DNA from: JANMEX01 sp041751995
Lineage (GTDB): Bacteria > Pseudomonadota > Alphaproteobacteria > Rhizobiales > Rhizobiaceae
Assembly: GCA_041751995.1 (NCBI GenBank)
Contig: JBGSHY010000027.1
Span: 1-30,530, forward strand
DNA: 30,530 nucleotides
Direction: 5' to 3'
Every line of letters begins with the position of its first letter. The stretch's first letter is position 1. Shown here piece after piece: positions 15,950-23,904 of the stretch. Both the position numbers and the translations under genes were made by a program. The notes beneath the pieces are model-generated. The model worked only from the letters and a program-made list of their open reading frames with translations. It did no database searches and was not told the origin of the DNA.

Positions 15950-15995
15950 CTTAGAAAAACGAAGGCTCACCGGCAGGGGCTGCGAGTGAGCCTTC
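15950..15995 (-). terminator. Rho-independent terminator on the minus strand
   Basis: GAAGGCTCAC (15961-15970) pairs perfectly with GTGAGCCTTC (15986-15995), a 10-bp stem with a 15-base loop. On the minus strand the stem is followed by GTTTTTC. It therefore ends a leftward transcript coming from about 16000-16260, where no good minus-strand gene exists. Confidence 0.7.
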
Positions 15996-16110
15996 GGGGC
16001 AGTTGTCATGGGAAAGCAGGAACGCATGATTGCCCGAGACTATTTCGGGAAGCTTGCATCAGGCTTGTGAAAATGGATCACCAGCTCTGCTGGGAAACCA
16101 GCAGCGCGCC
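15950..16110 (-). ncRNA. Candidate structured small RNA ending in a terminator
   Basis: Reading leftwards, a 7-bp stem with a GAAA loop on the plus strand (CTGCTGG 16087-16093, CCAGCAG 16098-16104), a small stem AAGC...GCTT (16050-16066), a 5-bp stem CCCGA...TCGGG (16033-16049) and a 10-bp terminator stem with a T-run follow each other with no coding frame. This order suits a leftward small RNA of about 160-250 bases. No family is recognised and no promoter is assigned. Confidence 0.3.
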
Positions 16111-16272
16111 TTATTTAACGGCAGTCAATGCGGGCGTCTGTTTGCAGTTTATTTTGTCGCTTGGGCACATTGACTAGCCATAGCCACCGGTGCCAATTCG
16201 CCACCTTGTGCGGATGATCAATCCCGGCTGCGGGGGTAGCCTACAACAGGCGACACGCCTCTGGAGAACAAC

Positions 16273-16485
16273 TTGCCCTCAGTACTTCGCACATACATCA
16301 GCCTGGCGCTGAAAAGCGTTCCCAAGGTCACCAGACAAGCACTTGCAGACAAGGATTGGCAGGTGCGCGAAGCGGCCGAACACGAGGTTGCTGATCAGAT
16401 CGAGAAAGCCCTTGCCGCCTTTGAATTCACCACCAAGCCGATGGTCTTGTCGACGGCGCCATCGCAGCGCGGTGAAGTCGGGTGA
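16273..16485 (+). CDS. Small hypothetical protein (TTG start)
   Basis: 70 residues from TTG 16273, with GGAG at 16263-16266 six bases before it. The sequence (LPSVLRTYISLALKSVPKV, then a charged helix-prone part VREAAEHEVADQIEKALAAF) is protein-like with no recognised family. It is short, has a rare start and may be spurious. Confidence 0.35.
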   Translation: MPSVLRTYISLALKSVPKVTRQALADKDWQVREAAEHEVADQIEKALAAFEFTTKPMVLSTAPSQRGEVG

Positions 16486-16529
16486 GGATTTTGCGCGACG
16501 GTTGCTAAATCCCATCCGCTCACCGCCAA

Positions 16530-16847
16530 TCAGCCATAATGCCATTTCGGCTTGGTTTCGGTTCCATCAAACGAAAGACCGGCTCTGTCGCCTTTGCGCC
16601 ATCGAAGCGTGCATCGGTAGGCGATGCCATCAACTGGAATGTACAAAAGAAAGTGTGCCGGGATTTTTTGCTCAGGGTCGATTTGGATGCCAAAGCCGCC
16701 TGATTGCTGATTTCGCACCAAACAACTGACAGTCGAGGCAGAAATGGTTGTGAGAATGGTGGCACCTTTCAAGACCCGGGAGCGATGCTCGCGTGACTCG
16801 TTTTCGATTGCAGGCGCTTTAAGCCTGACAACGTTAGACGCTGACAT
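16530..16847 (-). CDS. PilZ-domain protein
   Basis: 105 residues from ATG 16847 with AAGG upstream. The pattern fits the PilZ-like fold seen in many short rhizobial proteins: RSRVLKGATI near the start, then STVSCLVRNQQSGGFGIQI, LLYIPVDGIAYRCTLRWRKG and AGLSFDG. The classical c-di-GMP motif RxxxR...(D/N)xSxxG is only partly present (RSRVLKG, then SGGFG). It may therefore bind c-di-GMP weakly or have lost binding. It stands alone in the accessory region. Confidence 0.7.
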   Translation of the reverse strand: MSASNVVRLKAPAIENESREHRSRVLKGATILTTISASTVSCLVRNQQSGGFGIQIDPEQKIPAHFLLYIPVDGIAYRCTLRWRKGDRAGLSFDGTETKPKWHYG

Positions 16848-16859
16848 TTTCAATTGACC

Positions 16860-17250
16860 TTACAACAGCGATTTTCCGGAGAATTCAGCTCCGCGATCAA
16901 CCGCTATATGAGCAACTTTGCGACCGAGTTCATTCGCCCGCGAACAAGATGAACGTTATTAGCTTAAGGAGTTGTTGGAATTTCGCTAAAAATTTAATTT
17001 CGGTCATGACACCTGGAACACAGGACTGGGCCGAGGCCCAAGTCCCGAGATTCAGTCGATGGCACTTGCTTAACGTTCAGATCCAGTATGGACATTATGC
17101 GAATGGGTTCGGTGCCAAGGGCGTACGGTTGGCGGCCTTAATTGCCGCTATATCTCCGTCAAGTAGTTGGCCGCTTTGCGCCCCCAAGTCGGACATAATC
17201 CCAGCCATCTTCTGATGACAAAAGCGGTCATTTAACCGGTCTGCAGCGGC
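16860..17250. other. Intergenic stretch between pilZ-like and lysR-like genes
   Basis: About 390 bases between convergently distant minus-strand genes. The plus-strand frame 16949-17215 (88 codons) has no ribosome binding site or family signature. I see nothing else here. Confidence 0.35.
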
Positions 17251-18138
17251 TCACGACTTCTGCGTCGCTTCATTGCGGATCCAATTGAGAAAATGGTCCG
17301 CGTGGCGATGTTTGGGGCTGCTCAAAGACTCCCGCACATAGAAACCCTCGTTGATCGGGACAGCAAGGGAAAATGGTGCGATCAGTCTGCCGTTGGCGCA
17401 TGCAGCCTCGGCAAGTGAAGTCCGTCCAAGGGCAACGCCGCCACAATGGGCAGCCACTTCAAACGCGGTCAGTGAATTATCAAGCTGCAAACCCTGCCCC
17501 GGGTCCACTTTGGCATTTGCCGCCTTAAGCCAAACACCCCAGCCTTCCTGATACCCCAGCACATGGAGCAATCGGTGGCGTGCCAAATCATCCGGAACAT
17601 TTAGCGGCATGCGCTCACTCAATTGCGGTGAACAAAGGGGAACCAAATGTTCGCGCGTGAGGCGATAGCTCGAATATTCCGGCCATTCACCGGATCCATA
17701 TTGGATGTCGATATCAAATGCGTCCTTGTCAAAGGCATCATTCCAGACACTTGAAATAACGCGGACATTTATGTTCGGATGTCGGTCGAGAAAATTCGGC
17801 AGCCGTTGCGCCAACCAATTCACTGAAAATGCCACCGCACACCGCACCGTCAATGCTTCGGTTGTGCGCGATCCAAACACTTCCCGGGTACCAATAGCCA
17901 GTCGATCCAATGCATCTTGCACCTTCGGCAAGTAGGCATCACCGTTTTTCGTCAACCCCAGTCCGCGTGGTCGACGAACGAAAAGGGCATGCCCCAACCG
18001 CATTTCGAGCGACTTAATATGCTTGGAAACAGCGGCTTGCGTGATGTGCATTTCTGCCGCCGCGCTTGTGAAACTCAAGGTGCGGGCGGCGGCTTCAAAC
18101 GCGCGTAACCAATTCAGGGGTGGCAAATCGGGATACAT
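17251..18138 (-). CDS. LysR-family regulator, GcvA-like
   Basis: 295 residues. The N-terminal winged HTH is of the GcvA type (LPPLNWLRAFEAAARTLSFT, then AEMHITQAAVSKHIKSLEMR), followed by a two-lobed effector-binding domain (VRCAVAFSVNWLAQRLPNFL, DIDIQYGSGEWPEY). The start ATG 18138 gives the standard MYPDLPPLNWL beginning. It is divergent from the DmdA-like gene, the usual arrangement for a LysR regulator and its target, so it probably controls the two plus-strand genes. The inducer is unknown. Confidence 0.92.
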   Translation of the reverse strand: MYPDLPPLNWLRAFEAAARTLSFTSAAAEMHITQAAVSKHIKSLEMRLGHALFVRRPRGLGLTKNGDAYLPKVQDALDRLAIGTREVFGSRTTEALTVRCAVAFSVNWLAQRLPNFLDRHPNINVRVISSVWNDAFDKDAFDIDIQYGSGEWPEYSSYRLTREHLVPLCSPQLSERMPLNVPDDLARHRLLHVLGYQEGWGVWLKAANAKVDPGQGLQLDNSLTAFEVAAHCGGVALGRTSLAEAACANGRLIAPFSLAVPINEGFYVRESLSSPKHRHADHFLNWIRNEATQKS

Positions 18139-18253
18139 GACGGATGTCTTTCACAACAAAGGTATAACTTTTTGTATGGGTAATGCCCATGAATATGTCG
18201 TTTGACGGCTTTGTTCCAGTACGGTCTGTAGCGGTTCGCCAATTGTGGAGTGA
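18139..18253. promoter_or_regulatory. Divergent lysR/dmdA-like promoter region
   Basis: 115 bases separate the divergent starts. TATAACTTTTTGTATG (about 18163-18178) is an AT-rich stretch with an imperfect dyad, a reasonable LysR box candidate (T-N11-A). GGAG (18247-18250) serves as the ribosome binding site of the downstream gene. Confidence 0.4.
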
Positions 18254-19360
18254 ATGATGTTTGCTGTTTTTCCGACCGCCCGACTGCGACCCTCGCCGTT
18301 TTATGCGTCTGCTGTTGCAGAAGGGATGGTTGCTGCCAGCATATACAATCGCATGATTATGCCGACTTCATATGGCGATCCAGAAGGCGAATATTGGCGC
18401 TTGATCAATGGCGTGTCGCAATGGGACGTCGGAGTTGAACGTCAGGTGCAACTTAAGGGGCCAGATGCTGCAAAACTGGCACAAATCCTTTCTCCGCGTA
18501 ATCTGGCCACCTGCGCAGTCGGACAGGGCAAATATGTGCCATTGTGCAACCATCGCGGAACGTTGATCAATGACCCGATCCTTCTGAAACTGGCGCATGA
18601 CCTGTACTGGTTCTCAATTGCCGACAGCGATATCTGGTTCTGGGCAGGCGCGATTGCAGCCGAGCGCTGTCTTAATGTCGAAGTGTCTGAGCCGGATGTT
18701 TCGCCGATGGCACTTCAGGGGCCGAAAGCAGAGGATGTAGTGGCCCATGTGATCGGCGACTGGGTGCGGGAACTCAAGTATTTCTGGTTCCGGGAAACAG
18801 AAATTGACGGGATTCCGGTTGCCGTTCAGCGCTCCGGCTGGTCGAAACAGGGCGGGTTTGAAATCTATCTGAAAGATGGCGCCAAAGGCACGCAACTGTG
18901 GAACATATTCAAGGAAGCCGGTCAGCCTTGGGGGATTGGTCCTGGTGCGCCGGCAACCGCGGAACGAACGGAAAGTGGCCTTGTATCCGTCGGCGGCGAT
19001 ACAGACGATGAGACCAATCCGTTCGAAGTACGTCTTGGCAAATATATCGATCTTGAGGTCCCGGACGATGTGATCGGCATACAGGCACTTCGCCGTATTC
19101 GGGCTGATGGCATTAAGCGCCATCAGCTTGGTTTGGTTCTTGAAGGAGACAGTCCTGCCCCCCTTGGTTTCAAGCGTGAAACCGTCCGCCATCAAGGCAA
19201 GACAATCGGCATGATGACCAATTGTGTTTGGTCTCCGCGTATGAAGGCCAATATCGGGTATGCTTTGGTTCAGACGACGGTTTCGGCTGGTACCACGGTG
19301 GAAGTCGAACGTGAAAATGGCATGGTCGCTGCGAAATTAGTGGAATTGCCTTTCCTTTAA
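18254..19360 (+). CDS. GcvT/aminomethyltransferase-family protein, DmdA-like
   Basis: 368 residues. ATG occurs at 18254 and 18257; the GGAG spacing favours the second. The sequence follows the dimethylsulfoniopropionate demethylase branch of the GcvT fold: YNRMIMPTSYGDPEGEYWRL, WDVGVERQVQLKGPDAAKL, then HRGTLINDPILLKL, then SIADSDIWFW and EPDVSPMALQGPKAEDV. Such enzymes move a methyl group from a substrate to tetrahydrofolate. The C-terminal beta-barrel (GKTIGMMTNCVWSPRMKANIGYALV) is intact. DmdA-like homologues exist that do not demethylate DMSP, so the substrate is open. The gene is preceded by a divergent LysR gene and followed 49 bases later by a crotonase. Confidence 0.8.
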   Translation: MMFAVFPTARLRPSPFYASAVAEGMVAASIYNRMIMPTSYGDPEGEYWRLINGVSQWDVGVERQVQLKGPDAAKLAQILSPRNLATCAVGQGKYVPLCNHRGTLINDPILLKLAHDLYWFSIADSDIWFWAGAIAAERCLNVEVSEPDVSPMALQGPKAEDVVAHVIGDWVRELKYFWFRETEIDGIPVAVQRSGWSKQGGFEIYLKDGAKGTQLWNIFKEAGQPWGIGPGAPATAERTESGLVSVGGDTDDETNPFEVRLGKYIDLEVPDDVIGIQALRRIRADGIKRHQLGLVLEGDSPAPLGFKRETVRHQGKTIGMMTNCVWSPRMKANIGYALVQTTVSAGTTVEVERENGMVAAKLVELPFL

Positions 19361-19409
19361 GCCGGCCGCCACGAACAACTGCCCGCCACAGCGCATGGAG
19401 CCTTAGAGT

Positions 19410-20210
19410 ATGATTGACCTCACAAAGCTTGACTTGAAGAATTTGGCTCTGAAAATGCACGAAGATGGTGTTCTCGTTGCAACTCTCAATCGGCCAGCCA
19501 AACGCAATGCGTTGGATTCCGCGTCAATTGATGACTTGATCAACCTATTTGCTTTCGTTCCACGTTCGGGCGTTCGGGCAGTCGTGTTGGCGGCCGACGG
19601 CGACCACTTCTGTGCCGGGCTTGACCTCATTGAACATCATCAGGCCGATCGCAGCCCTGCAGACTTTATGCATCTTTGCCTGCGCTGGCATGAAGCGTTC
19701 AACAAGATGGAATATGGTGGTGTTCCCATCATCGCCGCACTCAAGGGTGCGGTTGTTGGCGGCGGGTTGGAGCTCGCTTCCAGCGCCCACATCAGGGTTG
19801 CCGACGCCTCCACCTACTTTGCCTTGCCAGAGGGTCAGCGAGGATTGTTTACCGGCGGCGGTGCAACAATCCGGGTTTCAAATCTGGTTGGAAAAGCACG
19901 CATGATCGACATGATGCTTACTGGGAGAGTCTATAAGGGGCAGGAAGCTGTCGATGTCGGGCTGACCCAATATCTCGTCGATGGCTCCAGTTTCGACAAG
20001 GCAATGTCTTTAGCACGCGCGGCTGCACAAAATCTGCCCCTGTCGAACTTTGCAATATGCTCGGCCATTAGCCATTTGGGAAACATGTCCTCGCTCGACG
20101 CATCGTATGCAGAGGCTGTTGTTGCGGGCATTGTCAACACTCAGCCCGATGCCCGCAACCGGTTGGAAGCCTTCGCAAACAAGACCGCCGCGCGTATCAG
20201 GCCAGAGTGA
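19410..20210 (+). CDS. Enoyl-CoA hydratase/isomerase (crotonase) family protein
   Basis: 266 residues. Crotonase signatures: RPAKRNALDSASIDDL, the oxyanion-hole segments FCAGLDL and GAVVGGGLELASSAH, and LPEGQRGLFTGGGATI. Both hydratase glutamates are present, Glu121 (GGGLELA) and Glu141 (ALPEGQ). From memory, these match the catalytic glutamates of DmdD, the methylthioacryloyl-CoA hydratase, also about 267 residues. General hydratases share the same pattern, so this alone does not name it. It is downstream of the DmdA-like gene on the same strand, probably in one operon. Confidence 0.85.
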   Translation: MIDLTKLDLKNLALKMHEDGVLVATLNRPAKRNALDSASIDDLINLFAFVPRSGVRAVVLAADGDHFCAGLDLIEHHQADRSPADFMHLCLRWHEAFNKMEYGGVPIIAALKGAVVGGGLELASSAHIRVADASTYFALPEGQRGLFTGGGATIRVSNLVGKARMIDMMLTGRVYKGQEAVDVGLTQYLVDGSSFDKAMSLARAAAQNLPLSNFAICSAISHLGNMSSLDASYAEAVVAGIVNTQPDARNRLEAFANKTAARIRPE

Positions 20211-20312
20211 ATTTCCGGAGACATTCGAGTCGATGAGGACAATTCATGTCCCATTCCAGCTGTCTGCTCTGCGCAGCGGTAATCCCTGTTTTCGAAAATT
20301 AAGGCATTTCGC

Positions 20313-21122
20313 TTACCAAATCTTCCACCAAGGCGTCTTGTTCTGGATATGAAAATCTCTTTCAGTCCAGTCCAAATTGAAGTGCGGCAGCATCAGATCT
20401 TCCATAGTGAACAAGCCAGTCTGGAAACTCGGCAGGTTTTCGATTGCGAACAGAATCCCTGTCCCAAAAGCCTCTCGAGAGATCGATTCATGTTTCAACC
20501 GAACAGTCTGATGTGGAAAACCAAACAGGATTTCGTGAACACCGATAATGCCGCCCGCCCGAACCGATTTGATCTCGTTCTCACGGATATCCAGTTCTTT
20601 TGCGATGACGCGGGCGGTGCCGGAGCATTCGCTTTTTAGCTTGAAGTGTTCCTCAATGATTTCGATATCGGTATGCGGCGCGATATTCTTGAGGATTTTT
20701 GCCGCAATGAGAAGGAAATTAATGCCCAATGTTATGTTCGGCGACCGGATTACGCGGGTTTTCCCGGCCAGATCAGCGAGCACTTGCAACTTGTCCGTTG
20801 AATATTCTGATATGGCGCTGATGATCGTAATTCCGCGCCTTTTTGCTTCTTCGGCATAGAAATCAATGCCATCATTGGAAGAAAAATCCACAATGATATC
20901 GACCGGAAATTGATCAAGAAGGTCGCTGGCAGTGAATTCTTCACGGGAATAAATCAGCCCAGGCTCATCTGAAGCGATTCCCAAAAACTCCGGCACGGAG
21001 CGATGTTCAAGGGATTTCGAATTGCGGACAACCCATTGCAGGTTGGTCTTCTTTGATTCCAAAAGGACGGACGCCACCGCTTTGCCGGTTTTGCCGAAAC
21101 CTATCTGTCCTACTTTAAACAT
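20313..21122 (-). CDS. DapB-like NAD(P)-dependent reductase paralogue
   Basis: 269 residues from ATG 21122 with GAGGAAG upstream. The Rossmann motif is VGQIGFGKTGKAVASVL. The central motif EEHFKLKSECSGTA corresponds to the E-x-HH-x-x-K-x-D-A-P-S-G-T-A block of 4-hydroxy-tetrahydrodipicolinate reductase, with His159, Lys163 and SGTA kept, but the second His changed to Phe160 and DAP changed to SEC. The C-terminal pattern (GIIGVHEILF, LKHESISREAFGTG) also follows DapB. Altered active-site residues and an isolated position suggest a paralogue acting on another substrate, not the housekeeping lysine enzyme. Confidence 0.7.
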   Translation of the reverse strand: MFKVGQIGFGKTGKAVASVLLESKKTNLQWVVRNSKSLEHRSVPEFLGIASDEPGLIYSREEFTASDLLDQFPVDIIVDFSSNDGIDFYAEEAKRRGITIISAISEYSTDKLQVLADLAGKTRVIRSPNITLGINFLLIAAKILKNIAPHTDIEIIEEHFKLKSECSGTARVIAKELDIRENEIKSVRAGGIIGVHEILFGFPHQTVRLKHESISREAFGTGILFAIENLPSFQTGLFTMEDLMLPHFNLDWTERDFHIQNKTPWWKIW

Positions 21123-21472
21123 GTTGCTTCCTCTTTTGTTGCGGTTTGCTACGTTCCGTCCGTTTCTCCTTGGATTGCGCTAGGCGCGGTTAATACAGAT
21201 GCGGCATTGCCGCCCGTATGGTGGGTTGGGGAAGCTACAGCAGTGGAAGAGCCCCCGCTCAAGAAAAACTGATCACTGTTGAACAGTAGGCATTTTGCCA
21301 AGCTAATCGGCAATGGACAACCCGAAAAATTTCATACTGCCAAATTCTGCGAAAACGACGGCTTCGGTCAGCAATAACCACTTCTCAAACCTTTCGGTAA
21401 AAAGTCTGGATTTGGATCGAATCGTTCGGATATCTGGACCGCATACCCAAAAGAGAGGTCAGGCAATTCGCA
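21123..21472. other. Divergent intergenic region
   Basis: About 350 bases between the DapB-like gene (minus) and the DUF2062 gene (plus). The plus-strand frame 21313-21894 runs through the next gene in another frame and is a shadow. No clear operator or terminator is seen. Confidence 0.35.
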
Positions 21473-22033
21473 ATGTTGTTTCAAAGGCGCACACCGACTG
21501 GCAAACTGGAAAAGGTACGCGGGTTTTTCTGGCCGAAAACCTCTCTAAGCCGTTCTGCCAAGTATATCGGAAAGCGGGTATTGCGACTGACGACAACGCC
21601 TCACGCAATTGCTGCCGGGTTTGCCGCGGGCGCAGGCGTTTCTTTCCTGCCGCTTATGGGATTCCATTTCATACTTGGAGCAGCCGTCGCCTTCGTCTTG
21701 CGCGGCAATCTTCTCGCATCGGCATTTGGAACTGCTGTCGGCAACCCGCTCACCTTCCCCTTTATCTGGGGAATTACCTACGCCCTTGGACGCTTTATCC
21801 TGTACGGCACCCACCCCGAAAACGTCGAACCGATCCAGTTAATGGACATTTTTCGGCAAATGGATTTTGGCCAACTCTGGACGCCGTTACTTAAGCCAAT
21901 GATGATCGGTGGATTCCCGCTTGGCCTGATTGCAGGGCTGATTTGTTACTTCGGCATCCGCTGGTCACTAACCCGCTTTCAAAATCAAAGACGCATACGT
22001 ACTGCAAGGCGCGGCTCGCAGAAGCTGCCCTGA
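21473..22033 (+). CDS. DUF2062-family membrane protein
   Basis: 186 residues. After a basic start, the hallmark segment TTPHAIAAGFAAGAGVSF, then LPLMGFHFILGAAVAFVLRG and NLLASAFGTAVGNPLTFPFI, is typical of DUF2062, with two or three membrane helices and a C-terminal helix (IGGFPLGLIAGLICYFGI). Function is unknown. It is a single gene that converges on nhaA with a 10-base gap. Confidence 0.88.
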   Translation: MLFQRRTPTGKLEKVRGFFWPKTSLSRSAKYIGKRVLRLTTTPHAIAAGFAAGAGVSFLPLMGFHFILGAAVAFVLRGNLLASAFGTAVGNPLTFPFIWGITYALGRFILYGTHPENVEPIQLMDIFRQMDFGQLWTPLLKPMMIGGFPLGLIAGLICYFGIRWSLTRFQNQRRIRTARRGSQKLP

Positions 22034-22043
22034 TCGTTTTTGC

Positions 22044-23252
22044 TTAGTCATCGTCCGTCTGAGCATCTGGAAGAACACGCGAAGCGAAGATTAGAAGCAA
22101 GATCACGCCCATTGCAGCAGACAGCCCCGATCCTATGAGTACGCCGATCTTGGTCGCATCCTGAAGCTGAGGAGAGCCCGAAAACGCCAGTAAGCCGATA
22201 AAAAGGCTCATGGTGAAGCCGATACCGCATAGCACAGACACGCCGTAGAGCTGCCCCCAGTTTGCGTGTTTTGGAAGTTCCGCCCACCCTGCTCCGATAA
22301 CAATTGCTGCTGCAACAAAGACACCAATTTGCTTGCCGACAAATAGGCCTAGTGAAACCCCCAAAGGCACCGGGTCGGCAACAGAGGCCAGTGTCATTCC
22401 AGCGAACGAAACCCCGGCATTGGAAAAGCCGAAAATCGGCAGAACCAGAAAATTAACCCAAGGATGTAGCATGTGTTCCAGTCGATGAAGGGGTGAACTT
22501 CCCTCTTCTGGTCGACCTGGGCTTCTGTGCAGCGGAATGGTGATTGCCAGAGCTACACCGGCAAGCGTGGCGTGAATACCTGACATCAGCACCAATACCC
22601 ATAGAACGGCTCCAACAAGGAGATAGAGCGCAAGATGGGTGACACCACGCAAGTTCATCAGAAACAGCGATAAAAGGACGATGGCCGCGCCACCCAAAGC
22701 AAGCAGGTTCAGATCACCTGAGTAGAAAAGCGCGATGATCAGCACAGCTCCCAGATCATCAATAATCGCCAATGCAGTCAGGAAAATTTTCAGGGACGTT
22801 GGCACCTTCGACCCAAGCAACGACAAAACCCCAAGTGCAAAAGCAATATCGGTCGCTGCGGGAATCGCCCAGCCTTCGGGATGGCCTTCCGCCTGTAAAT
22901 TAAACAGCAGATAAACTGCTGCCGGTACGACCATTCCGCCCAGTGCCGCTGCTCCAGGCAGGATACGGCGAGACCAAGTGGAAAGTTGCCCGTCCAGTAC
23001 TTCCCGCTTGATTTCCAGACCCACAAGCAAAAAGAACAATGCCATCAGGCCATCATTCACCCAATGCAAAACCGACATGCCTATAATGTCTTTGTGCAGC
23101 AGTTCCGCATAAAGGCTGGACGATGGCGAATTTGCCACGAGCAATGCCATCCCCGCCGCAATCATCAGGACTATGCCGCCGGATGAGGAGTGGTCCAAAA
23201 ATTCACGAATGGCCGATAATGGCTTTAACGAGGGATTTTCAAAAGATTTCAA
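22044..23252 (-). CDS. nhaA: Na+/H+ antiporter NhaA
   Basis: 402 residues, about twelve membrane helices. The key residues of Escherichia coli NhaA align by number with a two-residue offset: Thr134-Asp135 (PAATDIAFALG) and the ion-binding pair Asp165-Asp166 (AIIDDLGAVLIIALFYSGDL). The start is TTG 23252 with GAGG eight bases upstream; no ATG is available before the first helix. It would exchange Na+ for protons across the inner membrane and give pH/salt tolerance. It is transcribed alone, behind a terminator at 23330-23354. Confidence 0.95.
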   Translation of the reverse strand: MKSFENPSLKPLSAIREFLDHSSSGGIVLMIAAGMALLVANSPSSSLYAELLHKDIIGMSVLHWVNDGLMALFFLLVGLEIKREVLDGQLSTWSRRILPGAAALGGMVVPAAVYLLFNLQAEGHPEGWAIPAATDIAFALGVLSLLGSKVPTSLKIFLTALAIIDDLGAVLIIALFYSGDLNLLALGGAAIVLLSLFLMNLRGVTHLALYLLVGAVLWVLVLMSGIHATLAGVALAITIPLHRSPGRPEEGSSPLHRLEHMLHPWVNFLVLPIFGFSNAGVSFAGMTLASVADPVPLGVSLGLFVGKQIGVFVAAAIVIGAGWAELPKHANWGQLYGVSVLCGIGFTMSLFIGLLAFSGSPQLQDATKIGVLIGSGLSAAMGVILLLIFASRVLPDAQTDDD

Positions 23253-23329
23253 GGAACAAGCCTCATCCAGATTTCAGGTTTTGGCCAGCAAAAATGGGGA
23301 TATCCGAACTCGGCCAGTTGCAATAAAAG

Positions 23330-23354
23330 AAAAGCCCAGCAGCGCCGGGCTTTT
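23330..23354. terminator. Rho-independent terminator (works leftward, possibly both ways)
   Basis: AAAAGCCC (23330-23337) pairs with GGGCTTTT (23347-23354) around a nine-base loop. On the minus strand the stem is followed by CTTTTATTG, so it can end transcription coming from the small gene and sulP before nhaA. Confidence 0.75.
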
Positions 23355-23459
23355 CAGGCAAACGAACGGTTGTCTAAACCGTTCCGGAGGTATTGCCCCT
23401 TAATTATGCCCCCTTTTTCCAAAGGATCAACCATTTTTCGGGAAAACCCGCCCTTTTGC

Positions 23460-23801
23460 CTATTTGCGAGACATAAGTAGGCCAGGCTTTTGACCGAGAA
23501 CAGCAGCTTCGACGCTTGGCCGTCGTGCAAGCTTGGCGAGCACCTCCGCCGCCAGAGTTTGTTTTTCTTCGGCTATGCGATCGAATAGCCCACAGATGAG
23601 TGAAGCAGCAAGTCGGTCTTTGCTGTACGGGAGGTCATGGTAGGTTTTCCATGCAATGTGACTTAACTCGATATCAAGACGCGAATGCTCTTTTTGAATC
23701 AACTCATCGATCGAACAAATCATTTTCAGTTCGCTGACTTTGAGATTATCTAAAATTTCATTTCGCTCCAGTTTGCTCAATTTGTCGTCTATTTTCTGCA
23801 T
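23460..23801 (-). CDS. Small hypothetical protein, helical
   Basis: 113 residues from ATG 23801 with GAGGTGA eight bases upstream; a longer frame to 23894 lacks such a site. The N-terminal part (MQKIDDKLSKLERNEILDNL) is charged and coiled-coil-like; there is no membrane segment. I recognise no family. It follows the SulP-type transporter by about 100 bases on the same strand and ends before a terminator, so both may share a transcript. Confidence 0.6.
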   Translation of the reverse strand: MQKIDDKLSKLERNEILDNLKVSELKMICSIDELIQKEHSRLDIELSHIAWKTYHDLPYSKDRLAASLICGLFDRIAEEKQTLAAEVLAKLARRPSVEAAVLGQKPGLLMSRK

Positions 23802-23904
23802 CTGAAAAATCACCTCGTTATCAACCCAGAATAGGCACATCCGAGTTAATTGCAATCCATTTTCCAATTTTGGCCGGTTCAGCGATGAGCTCATAAATCA
23901 GGGA

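Noticed and set aside
16949..17215. 88-codon plus-strand frame
   Set aside because: No ribosome binding site, odd composition and no family match; treated as intergenic.
21313..21894. 193-codon plus-strand frame
   Set aside because: Overlaps the DUF2062 gene in another frame and is Arg/Cys-rich, as shadows usually are.
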